Shown: one piece after another, positions 47,860 to 59,269 of the stretch
Numbering within the stretch: the stretch's first letter is position 1
Layout of the letters: every line of letters begins with the position of its first letter
NCBI RefSeq assembly: GCF_027922045.1
Contig: NZ_BSEX01000006.1
Coordinates: forward strand, 376,109-440,108
Length of the DNA stretch: 64,000 nucleotides
Direction: 5' to 3'
Source of the DNA: Microbacterium terregens
Lineage (GTDB): Bacteria > Pseudomonadota > Alphaproteobacteria > Sphingomonadales > Sphingomonadaceae
Made by a program: the position numbers and the translations under genes
The notes under the pieces: generated by a model
Told to the model about the DNA's origin: nothing
Databases searched by the model: none
What the model saw: only the letters and a program-made list of their open reading frames with translations

Positions 47860-48186
47860 ATGTTCGCAGTCGTGCGCACGGGCGGCAAGCAGTATCGCGT
47901 CGCCGCCGGAGACAAGATCGTCGTTGAGAAGCTGGACGGCGACGCCGGCAGCAACGTGACCCTGGGCGACGTTCTGCTCGCCGGCGAGGGCAGCGAGCTG
48001 AAGTCGGTCGAGGGCCTCACGGTCTCCGCCGAGATCGTCGCCCAGGCGAAGGGTGAGAAGGTGATCGTTTTCAAGAAGCGTCGCCGCCACAACTATCGCC
48101 GCAAGAACGGCCATCGCCAGCAGCACACCATCCTGAAGATCACCGCGATCGGCGACAGCCGCGCTGACGACAGCGCAGCCGCCTGA
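47860..48186 (+). CDS. rplU: 50S ribosomal protein L21
   Basis: A 108-residue ribosomal protein starting [14 protein letters not shown] at 47860; an in-frame GTG 12 bases earlier is unlikely as start. The C-terminal basic motif [20 protein letters not shown] is the L21 signature. Standard pairing with rpmA 24 bases downstream. The 281-base gap to the divergent wzz-like gene should hold the promoter. Confidence 0.98.
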   Translation: MFAVVRTGGKQYRVAAGDKIVVEKLDGDAGSNVTLGDVLLAGEGSELKSVEGLTVSAEIVAQAKGEKVIVFKKRRRHNYRRKNGHRQQHTILKITAIGDSRADDSAAA

Positions 48187-48210
48187 GCGCGAACACGAGG
48201 AGTTTGAACC

Positions 48211-48480
48211 ATGGCACATAAGAAAGCAGGCGGTTCGTCGCGCAACGGTCGTGATTCGGCCGGCCGTCGCCTTGGCGTGAAGAAGTTCGGTGGCCAGGAA
48301 GTGGTCGCGGGCAACATTATCGTGCGCCAGCGCGGGACCAAGTTCTACCCGGGCACCAACGTCGGCATGGGCAAGGATCATACCCTGTTCGCGCTCGTCG
48401 ACGGCCGCGTGTCGTTCCGCGAGGGCAAGCTTGGCCGTAAATTCTGCTCGGTCGACATGCCGGCGATTGCGGCTGAATAA
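48211..48480 (+). CDS. rpmA: 50S ribosomal protein L27
   Basis: An 89-residue ribosomal protein with the standard start [16 protein letters not shown] and core [20 protein letters not shown]. Its N-terminus reaches the peptidyl transferase centre. Ribosome site GAGGAG lies upstream. Three hairpins follow the stop codon. Confidence 0.99.
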   Translation: MAHKKAGGSSRNGRDSAGRRLGVKKFGGQEVVAGNIIVRQRGTKFYPGTNVGMGKDHTLFALVDGRVSFREGKLGRKFCSVDMPAIAAE

Positions 48481-48483
48481 ATA

Positions 48484-48539
48484 GGGCAACCAACCGGGTT
48501 GCCCACCAGGGCGACCCGGGTCCCGCAGCCAGCGGGACC
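48484..48539 (+). other. Two consecutive hairpins after rpmA
   Basis: Hairpin 1: gggcaacc-aaccg-ggttgccc at 48484-48504. Hairpin 2: ggtcccgc-agcca-gcgggacc at 48519-48539. Both begin within 60 bases of the rpmA stop and precede the intrinsic terminator. They may protect the rplU-rpmA mRNA 3' end. Confidence 0.6.
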
Positions 48540-48545
48540 AGCCAA

Positions 48546-48580
48546 CAAGGGAGACGGGTCCGCCCCGGCTCCCTTTTTTA
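48546..48580 (+). terminator. Intrinsic terminator of rplU-rpmA
   Basis: A GC-rich stem aagggag-a-cggg / cccg-g-ctccctt with a 5-base loop, followed directly by a T-run (ttttta). Ends the ribosomal-protein transcript before the GNAT gene. Confidence 0.85.
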
Positions 48581-48655
48581 TTGCTCCCTCTGCCCGAAAC
48601 GGTCGCGCCGCTGTCATCATGACGGCGTAGGCGCCCGCGCAAGAGGAGAGCGGAC

Positions 48656-49216
48656 ATGTTCGCCCGTACCGAACGCCTGACGCTGCGGCCCGGCTGGGTC
48701 GAGGATGCGCCTCAGCTCGCCCGCGCCGCGGGCCACGAAGCCGTCGCGCGCAACACCAGCCGCATGCCCTGGCCCTATGCGCTGGGCGATGCCGAGGCAT
48801 TCCTGCGCATGCCGCAGGCCCCGCGCACCCCTTCGCTGCTGGTGTTCGCACACGAGGGCGACGGCATCCGGCTGGTGGGCGGCGCCGGCCTCCACCGGAG
48901 CGACGCGGGCGCGCACGAGCTCGGCTACTGGATCACGCCCGATGCCTGGGGCCGCGGCTATGCGACCGAGGCGGCGCGGGCCGTGCTTGCGATCGCCGAC
49001 ACGCTGCGGATTCCCGAGGTTTCTGCCTACCACTTCGTCGACAATCCCGCCTCCGGGCGGGTGCTGCGCAAGCTGGGCTTCCGCCCGACCGGTGAGCAGG
49101 CCCTCGCCCATTGTCGCGCGCGCGGCGGCGAGGTGCCCGCCCTGCAGTATTCGCGCGGGCTCGCGGGCGATCCGGCCTTGCCCGATCCCCGCGACGCACC
49201 GCCGCTCGCGGCCTGA
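48656..49216 (+). CDS. GNAT-family acetyltransferase (RimJ/RimL type)
   Basis: A 186-residue GNAT enzyme. N-terminal TERLTLRPGWVEDAP is typical of RimJ/RimL-like proteins. The acetyl-CoA motif is WGRGYATEAARAVLAI, preceded by ELGYWITPDA. NPASGRVLRKLGFRPTG is motif B. Genes of this type commonly follow rpmA in alphaproteobacteria, but its substrate is unknown. GAGGAG ribosome site lies upstream. Confidence 0.9.
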   Translation: MFARTERLTLRPGWVEDAPQLARAAGHEAVARNTSRMPWPYALGDAEAFLRMPQAPRTPSLLVFAHEGDGIRLVGGAGLHRSDAGAHELGYWITPDAWGRGYATEAARAVLAIADTLRIPEVSAYHFVDNPASGRVLRKLGFRPTGEQALAHCRARGGEVPALQYSRGLAGDPALPDPRDAPPLAA

Positions 49217-49295
49217 TCGACGAGGGGCGAGTCGTGTGCGGCGGCCCGCCCCCGGGTGCGTGACAGCGCGGCGGCACGCGGTCTAAGCAGGCGGT

Positions 49296-50518
<1,223 letters not shown>

Positions 50519-50527
50519 CCGGGCGCC

Positions 50528-51082
50528 TCAGCGCGGGCGGGCGTCCAGCCACTCGTCGCGCAGCAGGCCGTAGATCAGGCTGTCGCGGATGCCGATGTGG
50601 GTTTCCCATTCGGCGCGCAGGCGGCCTTCCAGGGTGAAGCCCAGGCGTTCCAGCAGCGCGCGCGAGGCCAAGTTGTCGGGGTCGGTATCGGCGAACACCC
50701 GGCGGCGGCCCTCGGCGGCGAAGAGGTGGTCGAGCACGGCCGACACCGCCTCGCGCGCCAGTCCCGAGCCCCGATGTTCGCGGGCGATCATGTAGCCGAG
50801 CTCGCACGCGCCGTTGCGCTTCTCGCCCACCGCGACGAAGCCGATCGCCGACCCGCCTTCGCGCGGCACGAACACCCAGTTGCGCCAATCGGAGGAGGCG
50901 GCGTTGCGCTCCAGGTGCGCGCGCGTCGCCGCCAGGCTCTCCATCGGCGGATGCGACCACCAGGTCATGCTGGCGGGATCGGAGAGCGTCGGGTGCAGCG
51001 CCTCCGCATCGGCGGCTTCGAGCGCGCGCAGCCGCAGCCGCGGCGTCGCCAGCACCGGCAGTGCCGCCGGCACCGGGTTCAC
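50528..51082 (-). CDS. GNAT-family acetyltransferase
   Basis: A 184-residue GNAT enzyme of the RimJ type: TPRLRLRALEAADAEALHPT at the start, acetyl-CoA motif REHRGSGLAREAVSAVLDHL, and DPDNLASRALLERLGFTLEG. Start GTG 51082 overlaps the LysR stop by 4 bases, so it is the last gene of the metZ-apaG-lysR unit. Substrate unknown. Confidence 0.88.
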   Translation of the reverse strand: MNPVPAALPVLATPRLRLRALEAADAEALHPTLSDPASMTWWSHPPMESLAATRAHLERNAASSDWRNWVFVPREGGSAIGFVAVGEKRNGACELGYMIAREHRGSGLAREAVSAVLDHLFAAEGRRRVFADTDPDNLASRALLERLGFTLEGRLRAEWETHIGIRDSLIYGLLRDEWLDARPR

Positions 51083-51870
51083 GCGCCGAGCGCCTCGACC
51101 AATGCCCGGACCTTCTTCTGGCGCCATTGCGGCAGCGGGGCGACCAGCCAATAGCCCTCCCGCCCCACCTGCGCCTCCCCGAGTGCCACCACCCGGCCGG
51201 CGGCGAGATCGGCGCGCGCGAGCAGCTCGGGCACGGTCGCACGCCCCAGACCGGCGGCCGCCGCGTCGATCGCGAGGCCAGCATCGGCGACCTGCACCAG
51301 CGCCTGCGCCTCGCCACCCGGGCAGCCCGGCCAGCCGATCACCGTGTCGGTGGCGGATCCGGGGGCGGCCACCGTCACCAGCCCCTCGGACTCCAGCGCC
51401 TCGCCCTCGTGGACGCCCGGCCCCTCGCCCCAGCGGATCGCGAGATCGAGGTTCGCCTCGGTGAACTCGACGGCATCGTCGGCGGCGACCAGTACGAAGC
51501 GGAGCTCGCGGTCGACGCGCGCAATCTCCGCGAGCTTGGGCATCAGCCACTTCTGGGTGAGGTCACGCGGCGCAGCGATGGTCAACGACTTGGACGACTG
51601 GCCCGCCTGCATGGCGCGCACCGCTTCCTCGAACTGGAGGAAACCATCGCGCAGCGCCGCGAGGCCCGCCTCGCCCTCCGGCGTGAGCTCCAGCCCCTTG
51701 GTGGTGCGGCGGAACAGCACCACGCCCAGCGTGTCCTCCAGCGCGCGAACCTGCTGCCCGACGGCCGCCGGCGTCACCGCCAGCTCGTCCGCCGCGCGGG
51801 TGAAGGACAGGTGGCGCGCGGCCGCGTCGAGCACGCGCAGGCCGTTCAGCGGCAGGTGCGTCCGCTTCAC
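51079..51870 (-). CDS. LysR-family transcriptional regulator (GcvA-like)
   Basis: A 263-residue LysR regulator. The winged helix-turn-helix is NGLRVLDAAARHLSFTRAAD ... TPAAVGQQVRALED, typical of the GcvA/AmpR subgroup. The effector domain follows (LTIAAPRDLTQKWLMPKLAE). At 263 residues it is shorter than the usual about 295. Start GTG 51870 overlaps apaG by 4 bases. Being co-transcribed with its neighbours, rather than divergent, is unusual for LysR genes. Confidence 0.9.
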   Translation of the reverse strand: MKRTHLPLNGLRVLDAAARHLSFTRAADELAVTPAAVGQQVRALEDTLGVVLFRRTTKGLELTPEGEAGLAALRDGFLQFEEAVRAMQAGQSSKSLTIAAPRDLTQKWLMPKLAEIARVDRELRFVLVAADDAVEFTEANLDLAIRWGEGPGVHEGEALESEGLVTVAAPGSATDTVIGWPGCPGGEAQALVQVADAGLAIDAAAAGLGRATVPELLARADLAAGRVVALGEAQVGREGYWLVAPLPQWRQKKVRALVEALGA

Positions 51871-52265
51871 GCGCCCACCGCCGGTGCGGTCAGCGCAAAC
51901 TTCGGAATGACCACGTCGAACGCGGCGCCTTCGGTGTCGAGCATATGATAGCTGCCCTGCATCGATCCGGTGGAAGTGGTGAGCGGGCAGCCCGACACAT
52001 AGTCGTAACTGGCGCCGGGAAGGATCAGCGGCTGCTCGCCGACGACGCCCTCGCCCTCGACGCTGTGCCGTTCGCCACGGCCGTCGGTGATGACCCAGTG
52101 GCGGGTCAGCAGCTGGACGGCGCGCTCGCCGTTGTTCTCGATGCGGATGTGATAGGCCCAGAACCAGCGCGCCTGCGCCGGCTCCGACTGTTCCGCCAGA
52201 TAGCTGACGGAGACGCGCACGGTGATCCCGCGCGTCTCGGCCACATAGGGGAAGAACGCCTTCAC
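51867..52265 (-). CDS. apaG: ApaG-domain protein
   Basis: A 132-residue protein with the ApaG fold. The core is ITVRVSVSYLAEQSEPAQAR, WAYHIRIENNGERAVQLLTR and HWVITDGRGERHSVEGEGVV. The C-terminal part SGCPLTTSTGSMQGSYHML is diagnostic. ApaG affects Co2+/Mg2+ tolerance in enterobacteria; its molecular role is unclear. Start GTG 52265 overlaps the metZ stop (GTGA). Confidence 0.95.
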   Translation of the reverse strand: MKAFFPYVAETRGITVRVSVSYLAEQSEPAQARWFWAYHIRIENNGERAVQLLTRHWVITDGRGERHSVEGEGVVGEQPLILPGASYDYVSGCPLTTSTGSMQGSYHMLDTEGAAFDVVIPKFALTAPAVGA

Positions 52266-53470
52266 AGCCCCGCCGCGGTGAGCGCCTGGTCGAGATCCTC
52301 GATCAGGTCCTGCGGGTCTTCCAGCCCGACGTTGAGGCGCAACAGGCCCTCGCCGATGCCCATCTCGACGCGCTTGTCCTCGGCGACGCTCGCATGGGTG
52401 GTGGAGGCCGGATGCGTCATCAGTGAGCGCGAATCGCCGATGTTGTTGCTGATGTCGATGAGGGCCAGCGCGTCGAGCAGCGCGTGCGCCTGGGTGCGCC
52501 CGCCATCGACCTCGAACGAGAAGATCGGACCGGCCGCATCCATCTGCGCCATCGCCAGCGCATGCTGCGGATGGCTCGGCAGGCCGGGATGGTTGATCCG
52601 CGGCACGCGCGTTTCCAGGAAGTGGCCGACCGCGAGCGCATTCTCGCTCTGGCGGCGGATGCGCAGGTCGAGCGTCTCCAGGCCCTTGAGCACCACCCAC
52701 GCGTTGAACGCCGACAGCGTCGGGCCGGTGTTGCGGGTGAAGGGCAGCAGCACGTCGTTGATAAAGGCACTGCTGCCGGTCACCGCACCGGCGAGCACAC
52801 GACCCTGCCCGTCCATCATCTTGGTCGCGGAATAGGCGACGACGTCGGCGCCGAACTCCATCGGCCGCTGCAGCGCCGGCGTGGCGAACGCATTGTCCAC
52901 GACCGAGACGATGCCGCGCTCGCGCGCGATGCCGCACACCGCCTTCAGGTCGACCACGTCCATCGTGGGGTTGGACGGCGTTTCGAAGAAGAACACCTTG
53001 GTGTTGGGCCGCGCGGCGTCGGCGAACTGCTGCGCGTCGCGCGCGTCGACCACGGTGGTTTCGATGCCGAACTTGGGCAGCAGCGTGTCGGTCAGCCAGC
53101 GGCATGACCCGAACAGCGCCCGGCCGGCGACGACATGGTCGCCTTGCTGGAGCTGGCAGAGCAGCGCCGCGGTCATCGCCGCCATGCCCGACGCCATCGT
53201 CCGGCACGCCTCGGCGCCTTCCAAGAGCGCGATCCGCTCCTCCAGCATCTCCACGGTCGGGTTCTGGAGGCGGGAATAGGTCATCCCCTGCTGCTCGCCG
53301 GCAAAGCGCGCGGCGGCGTCGCCTGCCTTGTCGTAGCAATAGCCCGAGGTGAGGAACAACGCCTCGGAGGTTTCGCCGAACTCGCTGCGGGCGGTGCCGC
53401 CACGCACGGCCTGCGTCGCCGGGCGCCAGTTGCGGGTGATCGTGCGGTCTTGTCCGGTGGTACGCTTCAT
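52262..53470 (-). CDS. metZ: O-succinylhomoserine sulfhydrylase
   Basis: PLP enzyme of the Cys/Met metabolism family that makes homocysteine from O-succinylhomoserine and sulfide. 402 residues. The PLP lysine is in VVAYSATKMMDGQGRVLAGA; the phosphate loop is EACRTMASGMAAMTAALLCQ and YSRLQNPTVEMLEERIALLE is family-typical. Start ATG 53470 (MKRTTGQDRTITRNWRPAT). It heads an operon with apaG, lysR and a GNAT enzyme, all joined by 4-base overlaps. Confidence 0.95.
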   Translation of the reverse strand: MKRTTGQDRTITRNWRPATQAVRGGTARSEFGETSEALFLTSGYCYDKAGDAAARFAGEQQGMTYSRLQNPTVEMLEERIALLEGAEACRTMASGMAAMTAALLCQLQQGDHVVAGRALFGSCRWLTDTLLPKFGIETTVVDARDAQQFADAARPNTKVFFFETPSNPTMDVVDLKAVCGIARERGIVSVVDNAFATPALQRPMEFGADVVAYSATKMMDGQGRVLAGAVTGSSAFINDVLLPFTRNTGPTLSAFNAWVVLKGLETLDLRIRRQSENALAVGHFLETRVPRINHPGLPSHPQHALAMAQMDAAGPIFSFEVDGGRTQAHALLDALALIDISNNIGDSRSLMTHPASTTHASVAEDKRVEMGIGEGLLRLNVGLEDPQDLIEDLDQALTAAGL

Positions 53471-53600
53471 GGCGCTCGCTTTGCTCCCTTGAGGCTGGCC
53501 GTGCAAGCACTTGGGGCAGGCCCGATGCTCCGCCGCGGCGGTACGGCGCCTACGCTGCGCGCCCTATCCCCGGCGGCGCTTCCAACCTATCAGCACGGCC

Positions 53601-54845
53601 ATGCTCTCCCGCCTGCGCGATCGCCCGTGGACCCTGGCCCTGCTGATCGGCGCGGCCGCGCAGCTGCTGTTCTGCTATCGACTGGGTGCCCCGTCGGTGC
53701 TGACCTTCGACGAGGTCCATTATGTCCCGGCCGCACGAACCCTGTGGGCGCTCGCGGAGCCGGCCAATACCGAACATCCGCTGGTCGCAAAGGAGCTGAT
53801 TGGTCTCGGCATCCATCTGTTCGGCGACAACCCGATCGGGTGGCGGGCGCTGTCGACGCTGGCGGGCACGGCAACCGTGCTGGGCGTGTTCGCCATCCTG
53901 TGGCTGCTGTTCGGCCGCGCCCGCATCGCGGTGCTGGGCGCCGCGTTCGTGCTGCTCAACCAGACCGTCTATATCCAGGCGCGGATCGCGATGCTGGAGG
54001 GGTTCCTCGGCGCGTTCGTCACCTGCGCGATCGCGTCGCTGCTGTGGGCGATGCGTGGCCCCCGCGGACGCGTGTGGCCGCGGCTGCTGCTGTCGGCGGT
54101 GCTGTTCGGCCTGTCGGTCGGCACCAAATGGGTGGCGGCGCCCTATGTCGCCTTTGCCTGCCTGCTGATCCTCTGGACCAAGTGGCGCGACCGCGACCGC
54201 TATTTCTCCGGCGTCAACGGGTTCGCCGCCGTGCTGGTGCTGGGGCTGGTGAGCATCGCCACCTATTTCCTCACCTTCCTGCCGGCCTTCTTCTACCGCC
54301 TCGATCCGATGACGCTGGGCGAGCTGATCCCGTTCCAGCACTATATGTACGAGCGCCAGACGCAGCTGCTGCCGCCGCATCCCTATCAGTCGGACTGGTG
54401 GAGCTGGCCGCTGCTGATCCGCCCGATCTGGTATTTCTACGAGCCCGACGGGGGCGTGCAGCGCGGCGTGCTGCTGATCGGCAATCCGGTGATCTGGTAC
54501 GGTGGCCTGGTCGCGGTGGCGGCCTGCCTATGGGCGGGGCTGCGGCGGCGCTCGGCCGCGATCGGCGGCGCGGGGCTGCTGTGGGTGGCCTCGCTGGCGA
54601 TCTGGGCGGCGATCCCCAAGTCGCTCGGCTTCTTCTATTACTACCACCTGTCGGGAATCTTCCTGTGCGTGGCGATCGCCGCGGCCTTTCACGCCTTTCC
54701 GCAGAGCCGGCGCCGCTACCTGGACGAGATCTTCCTGTTCGCGGCGCTGTTCGCCTTCTTCCACTTCTGGCCGATCCTGAGCGCGGCACCGCTGGACGGT
54801 CCGGGCGCGTTCAACCGGTGGATGTGGTTCGACAGCTGGCGGTGA
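53601..54845 (+). CDS. PMT-family protein mannosyltransferase (GT39-like)
   Basis: A 414-residue integral membrane protein with about ten hydrophobic segments. The catalytic acidic pair of GT39/PMT enzymes is in VLTFDEVHYVPAARTLWAL, followed by the NTEHPLVAKELIGLGIHLFG motif. These enzymes use polyprenyl-phosphate-mannose to glycosylate secreted proteins. Start ATG 53601. The GT2-GtrA protein just downstream on the opposite strand is a plausible source of the lipid-linked sugar. Confidence 0.9.
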   Translation: MLSRLRDRPWTLALLIGAAAQLLFCYRLGAPSVLTFDEVHYVPAARTLWALAEPANTEHPLVAKELIGLGIHLFGDNPIGWRALSTLAGTATVLGVFAILWLLFGRARIAVLGAAFVLLNQTVYIQARIAMLEGFLGAFVTCAIASLLWAMRGPRGRVWPRLLLSAVLFGLSVGTKWVAAPYVAFACLLILWTKWRDRDRYFSGVNGFAAVLVLGLVSIATYFLTFLPAFFYRLDPMTLGELIPFQHYMYERQTQLLPPHPYQSDWWSWPLLIRPIWYFYEPDGGVQRGVLLIGNPVIWYGGLVAVAACLWAGLRRRSAAIGGAGLLWVASLAIWAAIPKSLGFFYYYHLSGIFLCVAIAAAFHAFPQSRRRYLDEIFLFAALFAFFHFWPILSAAPLDGPGAFNRWMWFDSWR

Positions 54846-54884
54846 AGCGACGTTCAGCGCAGGCGTTGCGCCCTTTCGCCTTAT

Positions 54885-54999
54885 CCGTTCGCCTCGAGTA
54901 GCCATCGAGCTTGTCGAGATGGCGTATCGAGAGGTCAGCGGTTGCGGCTCTCTCGATACGGGCTCTCGACAAGCTCGATCCCTACTCGAGACAAACGGG
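54885..54999. repeat. 115-base palindromic dispersed repeat, copy 1
   Basis: Left arm ctcgagtagccatcgagctt... and right arm ...aagctcgatccctactcgag are inverted repeats of about 40 bases each, around a short asymmetric centre. It lies between the convergent PMT and GT2-GtrA genes. A near-identical copy in the same orientation lies at 58269-58384. Confidence 0.9.
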
Positions 55000-55028
55000 A
55001 AAGGAGGGATGTCAATCCGACCGATGCC

Positions 55029-56143
55029 TCACGCCGCCGCCCTGCGGCCATAGCGTCCCCAGGTGAAGCGGCTCGACAGGGCGAAGTTCCACACCGCGCC
55101 CACCAGCACGCCCGCGAGCGCCGGCACCGCCCAGGCCCCGCCCCGCACGTCGTAGAGGAACGCGGCGACGCCGACGTTGGCCACGGCCCCCACCGAGCAC
55201 ACGAGGCAGAAGGACACCCAGCCGTCGAGCAGCGCCCGCGCGCCCTTCAGCCGGCGGTCGCGATAGGTGAGCGCGTTGTTGAGGAAGAAGTTGAACGTCA
55301 TCGCGGCGACGGTGGCGAGGATGGTCGCGGCGACGAAGCCGATCGGCGCGAGTTCGAGCAGCAGGGCCAGCAGCCCCAGGTGCACCGCCGCGCCCGCCGC
55401 GCCGATCGCGGAGAACAGCACGAAGCGCACGGGCACGATCCGCCCGAACATGCGGTCGTAGAGCGCGATCAGATACTCGAGCGCCACGACATGGTCGAGC
55501 TTGCTCTCGCCGGCTACGCGCGTGCGGAACACATAGGGCAGCTCCACGAACCGCAGGGGCCGCGGGCTTGCCGTCACGATGTCGAGCAGGATCTTGAAGC
55601 CGATCCCCGACAGCGACGGCACCAGCGCACGCACCAGTGGCGTGCGGATCGCGAAGAATCCGCTCATCGGGTCCGACAGATCGGCCTTCAGCAGCCGGCG
55701 CGACAGCCTGGTGGCGAAGGCGGACTTGGCGACGCGGTCGGCGTCCCACTCCCCGGTGCCGCCGCCGTCCACGAAGCGCGAGCCGATCACCAGGTCGAGG
55801 TCCGCGTCGCCCTCCAGCGCGTCGAGCATGCGCGGGAGCAGCGTCTCGTCATGCTGGAGGTCGCCGTCGATCACCGCCACCACCGGGGCGGCGGTGGCGC
55901 ACATCCCCTCGATGCACGCGGTCGACAGGCCGCGCCGGCCGATCCGCTGGATCACCCGCACCCGGGGGTCGGTCGCCGCCAGGGCGCGCGCGACCTCGGC
56001 CGTGCCGTCCGGGCTGTCGTCGTCGACGAAGATCACCTCCCACGCCCGGCCCGCGAGCGCCGCCGCCAGCTTCTCCACGAGCAGCGCCACATTGGCGCGC
56101 TCGTTGAAGACCGGGACGACGACCGCGAGCGCGAGCGCCGGGT

Positions 56144-56147
<4 letters not shown>
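55029..56147 (-). CDS. GT2 glycosyltransferase fused to GtrA-like membrane domain
   Basis: A 372-residue fusion. The N-terminal GT2 domain resembles polyprenol-phosphate mannosyl/glucosyl transferases: [55 protein letters not shown]. The C-terminal half is a four-helix GtrA domain ([20 protein letters not shown] ... [18 protein letters not shown]), as in DPM1-GtrA fusions. Start GTG 56147 overlaps the leuB stop by 4 bases. It probably makes the lipid-phospho-sugar used by the neighbouring PMT enzyme. Confidence 0.92.
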
Positions 56148-57190
<1,043 letters not shown>

Positions 57191-57236
57191 TCCATTCCCT
57201 TCGGCTGGGTTTCGCGAATTGCCCCGCCCGCCTCGC

Positions 57237-57968
57237 TCACGCAACCGCCCTTTTCAGCCTTTCGACCAGCCGCTGCCGCGCCGCCAGCGCCTCCGCCCCG
57301 CGCCCGACCAGCACGTCGCGCTCCAGGAAATGGCCGGTCAGCCGCAGCGCGTCGAACAGCTGGGGCCAATCCGCCTCGCCGCCTTCGCGCAGGAAGGCGG
57401 GCAGCGGGAGCAGCCGGGTTTCATAGCCTGAGGCCGCGGCGCGGCTGACGGCGCCGCCACTCTTGGGGCTCACAAAGGCGAGGTCCTCGTCCACGCCGGT
57501 GGCGACGCAGCGCTCCAGGTCGAGGCCGAAGCCGAGCTCCGCCAGCACCAGCAGTTCGTAGCGGGCGAGCGCCGCCGCCCAGCCCCGCGCCGCCGGCGCC
57601 GCCTCCACCGCGTCGAGCACCGCCGAGAGCGCCGCGTGCAGCCGCGGATAGGGCAGCCCGTCCGGCAAGGCGGTGGCGGTGAGCGCGCATGCCCATTCGA
57701 TCGCGGCGGCCGCGAGCGGCTCGGCGAACAACGGCGCGCGGCTGTGGACCAGCTCGACCGTCAGCGCCGCCAGCTGCTCCTCGGTGCGCGCGCGCCATTC
57801 GCCGCGCACGAGGTTCGCCGGCTGGAGCACCGGCCGCAGCGCCCGCGAGCGTCCGCCGCGGACATAGCCCGGCTGCACCCCGGCGCGTTCGGTCAGCGCC
57901 CGCACCACCGCGCCATGCTCGCCATGCCCGCGCACGGACAGCAGGATGGCCTCGGCGATCAGGTGCAT
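57237..57968 (-). CDS. recO: DNA repair protein RecO
   Basis: A 243-residue RecO. The N-terminal OB-fold segment has [20 protein letters not shown] and [20 protein letters not shown]. The helical part carries [20 protein letters not shown], which is the most conserved RecO block. It mediates RecF-pathway loading of RecA. 46 bases upstream of leuB on the same strand. Confidence 0.93.
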   Translation of the reverse strand: MHLIAEAILLSVRGHGEHGAVVRALTERAGVQPGYVRGGRSRALRPVLQPANLVRGEWRARTEEQLAALTVELVHSRAPLFAEPLAAAAIEWACALTATALPDGLPYPRLHAALSAVLDAVEAAPAARGWAAALARYELLVLAELGFGLDLERCVATGVDEDLAFVSPKSGGAVSRAAASGYETRLLPLPAFLREGGEADWPQLFDALRLTGHFLERDVLVGRGAEALAARQRLVERLKRAVA

Positions 57969-57977
57969 GGGCGCGCC

Positions 57978-58175
57978 TCAGCCCTCGCAGTAATCCAGGT
58001 ACGACACCACGTCGTTGCTGGTCTGGAGGTAGAGGCCGGCCTGGACCTCCTCCGGCTCGGCCGCCGCGCGCGCCAGCGCCTCGGCCAGCGTGCCGTAGAG
58101 GATGGTGGTGGCCACGCCGCCCTCGTCATCGAGGTGGTAGAGCCGGACGGCGACATCGTGCGAGATGGTGCGCAT
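57978..58175 (-). CDS. Small conserved hypothetical protein
   Basis: A 65-residue acidic soluble protein starting MRTISHDVAVRLYHLDDEG at 58175 and ending SNDVVSYLDYCEG. It lies 9 bases before recO, so it is likely co-transcribed. A longer in-frame start up to 58379 would translate the palindromic repeat and is not credible. No known family is recognised. Confidence 0.7.
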   Translation of the reverse strand: MRTISHDVAVRLYHLDDEGGVATTILYGTLAEALARAAAEPEEVQAGLYLQTSNDVVSYLDYCEG

Positions 58176-58268
58176 GGGCCCGCCATGCCGCATCGGGCGA
58201 TGGGGTTCCAGTGGGGGGAGGCAAGCAGGGCGTCTTGTCCGTCCCCCTTGCTCCGGATCCCCTCCCCA

Positions 58269-58384
58269 CCCGTTTGCCTCGAGTAGCCGTCGAGCTTGTC
58301 GAGACGGCGTATCGAGAGGTCGGCCGTTGCGGCTCTCTCGATACGGGCTCTCGACAAGCTCGATCCCTACTCGAGACAAACGGG
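58269..58384. repeat. 115-base palindromic dispersed repeat, copy 2
   Basis: Nearly identical to the copy at 54885-54999. Outer arms cccgtttgcctcgagtag and ctactcgagacaaacggg are inverted repeats, as are the inner segments around cgagcttgtcgaga. It lies between the ferritin-like hydrolase gene and the 65-residue protein gene, both minus strand. Confidence 0.92.
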
Positions 58385-58413
58385 CTGGAGATGAAGGGGC
58401 GGGCGTGCGCCCC

Positions 58414-59262
58414 CTACGCCACCGCCAGCCGCGCGGCCGCGAACTCGCTGTCCGCCTTGTTGATCAGCGCGCGGTCGTCGTGGTTCCAGGGGTGGAAGCC
58501 CGGCAGGAAGAAGGCGATCCACGGCCGCACCAGGCTGCGCGCCACGCCGGGCCGTCCGAACGCATAGCGGAACAGCCGCCACTTCACGCGGGGCCCGGTG
58601 AGCCCGTCCTGCTCCAAGAGGTCGAGGATGCCGCGGGTGCGGCCGCTCAGGAAGCGGGCGGTGACGATCAGCATCGCATGCGCCTTCACCACCCAGCGCC
58701 GCCAGCGGCTCCAGTCGCGGGTGGCGTGCATCCACACGTCATAGGCGACGCCCTTGTGCTCGATCTCCTCGATCGCGTGCCAGCGCCACAGGTCGGCCGC
58801 ACTCTGGTCACCGCCCTCCAGATGGCGCGGATCGGCCAGGATCGCGTGCGCCAGGATGGCGGTGAAATGCTCCAGGCACAGGGTCGCCGCCAGCGAGACG
58901 ATCGGCGGGCGCGCGCGGGCGATCGCCAGTTCCTCGTCCACCCGTGCTTCCAGCCGCGACACGTCATAGCCCTGCTCGGCGACGTGGCGGTTGAAGGCGA
59001 CATGCTCGCGGGTGTGAATCGCCTCCTGCCGGACGAACGCGGCGATCTCGTCGGCGAGCCGCGGCGACACGCCCTCCCGGAACCGCCGCACGCTTTCGAT
59101 GAAGAACGCCTCGCCCTTGGGGAAGGTGACCGACAGCGCGTTGAACAGCGCGGTCGCCACCGGATCGTCGTTCAGCCACCAGCGCCGCCGCGCCTGCCCA
59201 CGCCCGAAGCGCAGGTCGCGCGGCGTGATCATGAGGTCCGCAGGAGTCTTTGCCTTCGCCAT
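58414..59262 (-). CDS. Ferritin-like metal-dependent hydrolase (PF10118 family)
   Basis: A 282-residue protein of the predicted metal-dependent hydrolase family. Helical bundle residues that would bind two metal ions appear in FPKGEAFFIESV, RQEAIHTREHVAFNRH, CLEHFTAILAHAIL and HAIEEIEHKGVAYD, which have the ExxH spacing of di-iron sites. The ATG at 59262 is 43 bases from the divergent TetR gene. The activity is unproven. Confidence 0.85.
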   Translation of the reverse strand: MAKAKTPADLMITPRDLRFGRGQARRRWWLNDDPVATALFNALSVTFPKGEAFFIESVRRFREGVSPRLADEIAAFVRQEAIHTREHVAFNRHVAEQGYDVSRLEARVDEELAIARARPPIVSLAATLCLEHFTAILAHAILADPRHLEGGDQSAADLWRWHAIEEIEHKGVAYDVWMHATRDWSRWRRWVVKAHAMLIVTARFLSGRTRGILDLLEQDGLTGPRVKWRLFRYAFGRPGVARSLVRPWIAFFLPGFHPWNHDDRALINKADSEFAAARLAVA

Positions 59263-59269
59263 GAAATTC

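Noticed and set aside
53471..53600. Possible SAM-sensing riboswitch upstream of metZ
   Set aside because: The leader contains a GCAAAGCG string vaguely like SAM-II riboswitches, but the conserved pseudoknot strands could not be matched; a covariance-model search would decide.
57978..58379. Longer version of the 65-residue protein with an extra 68 N-terminal residues
   Set aside because: The extension translates the palindromic repeat and has no ribosome site; a matching peptide is encoded by the other repeat copy, so it is repeat-derived.
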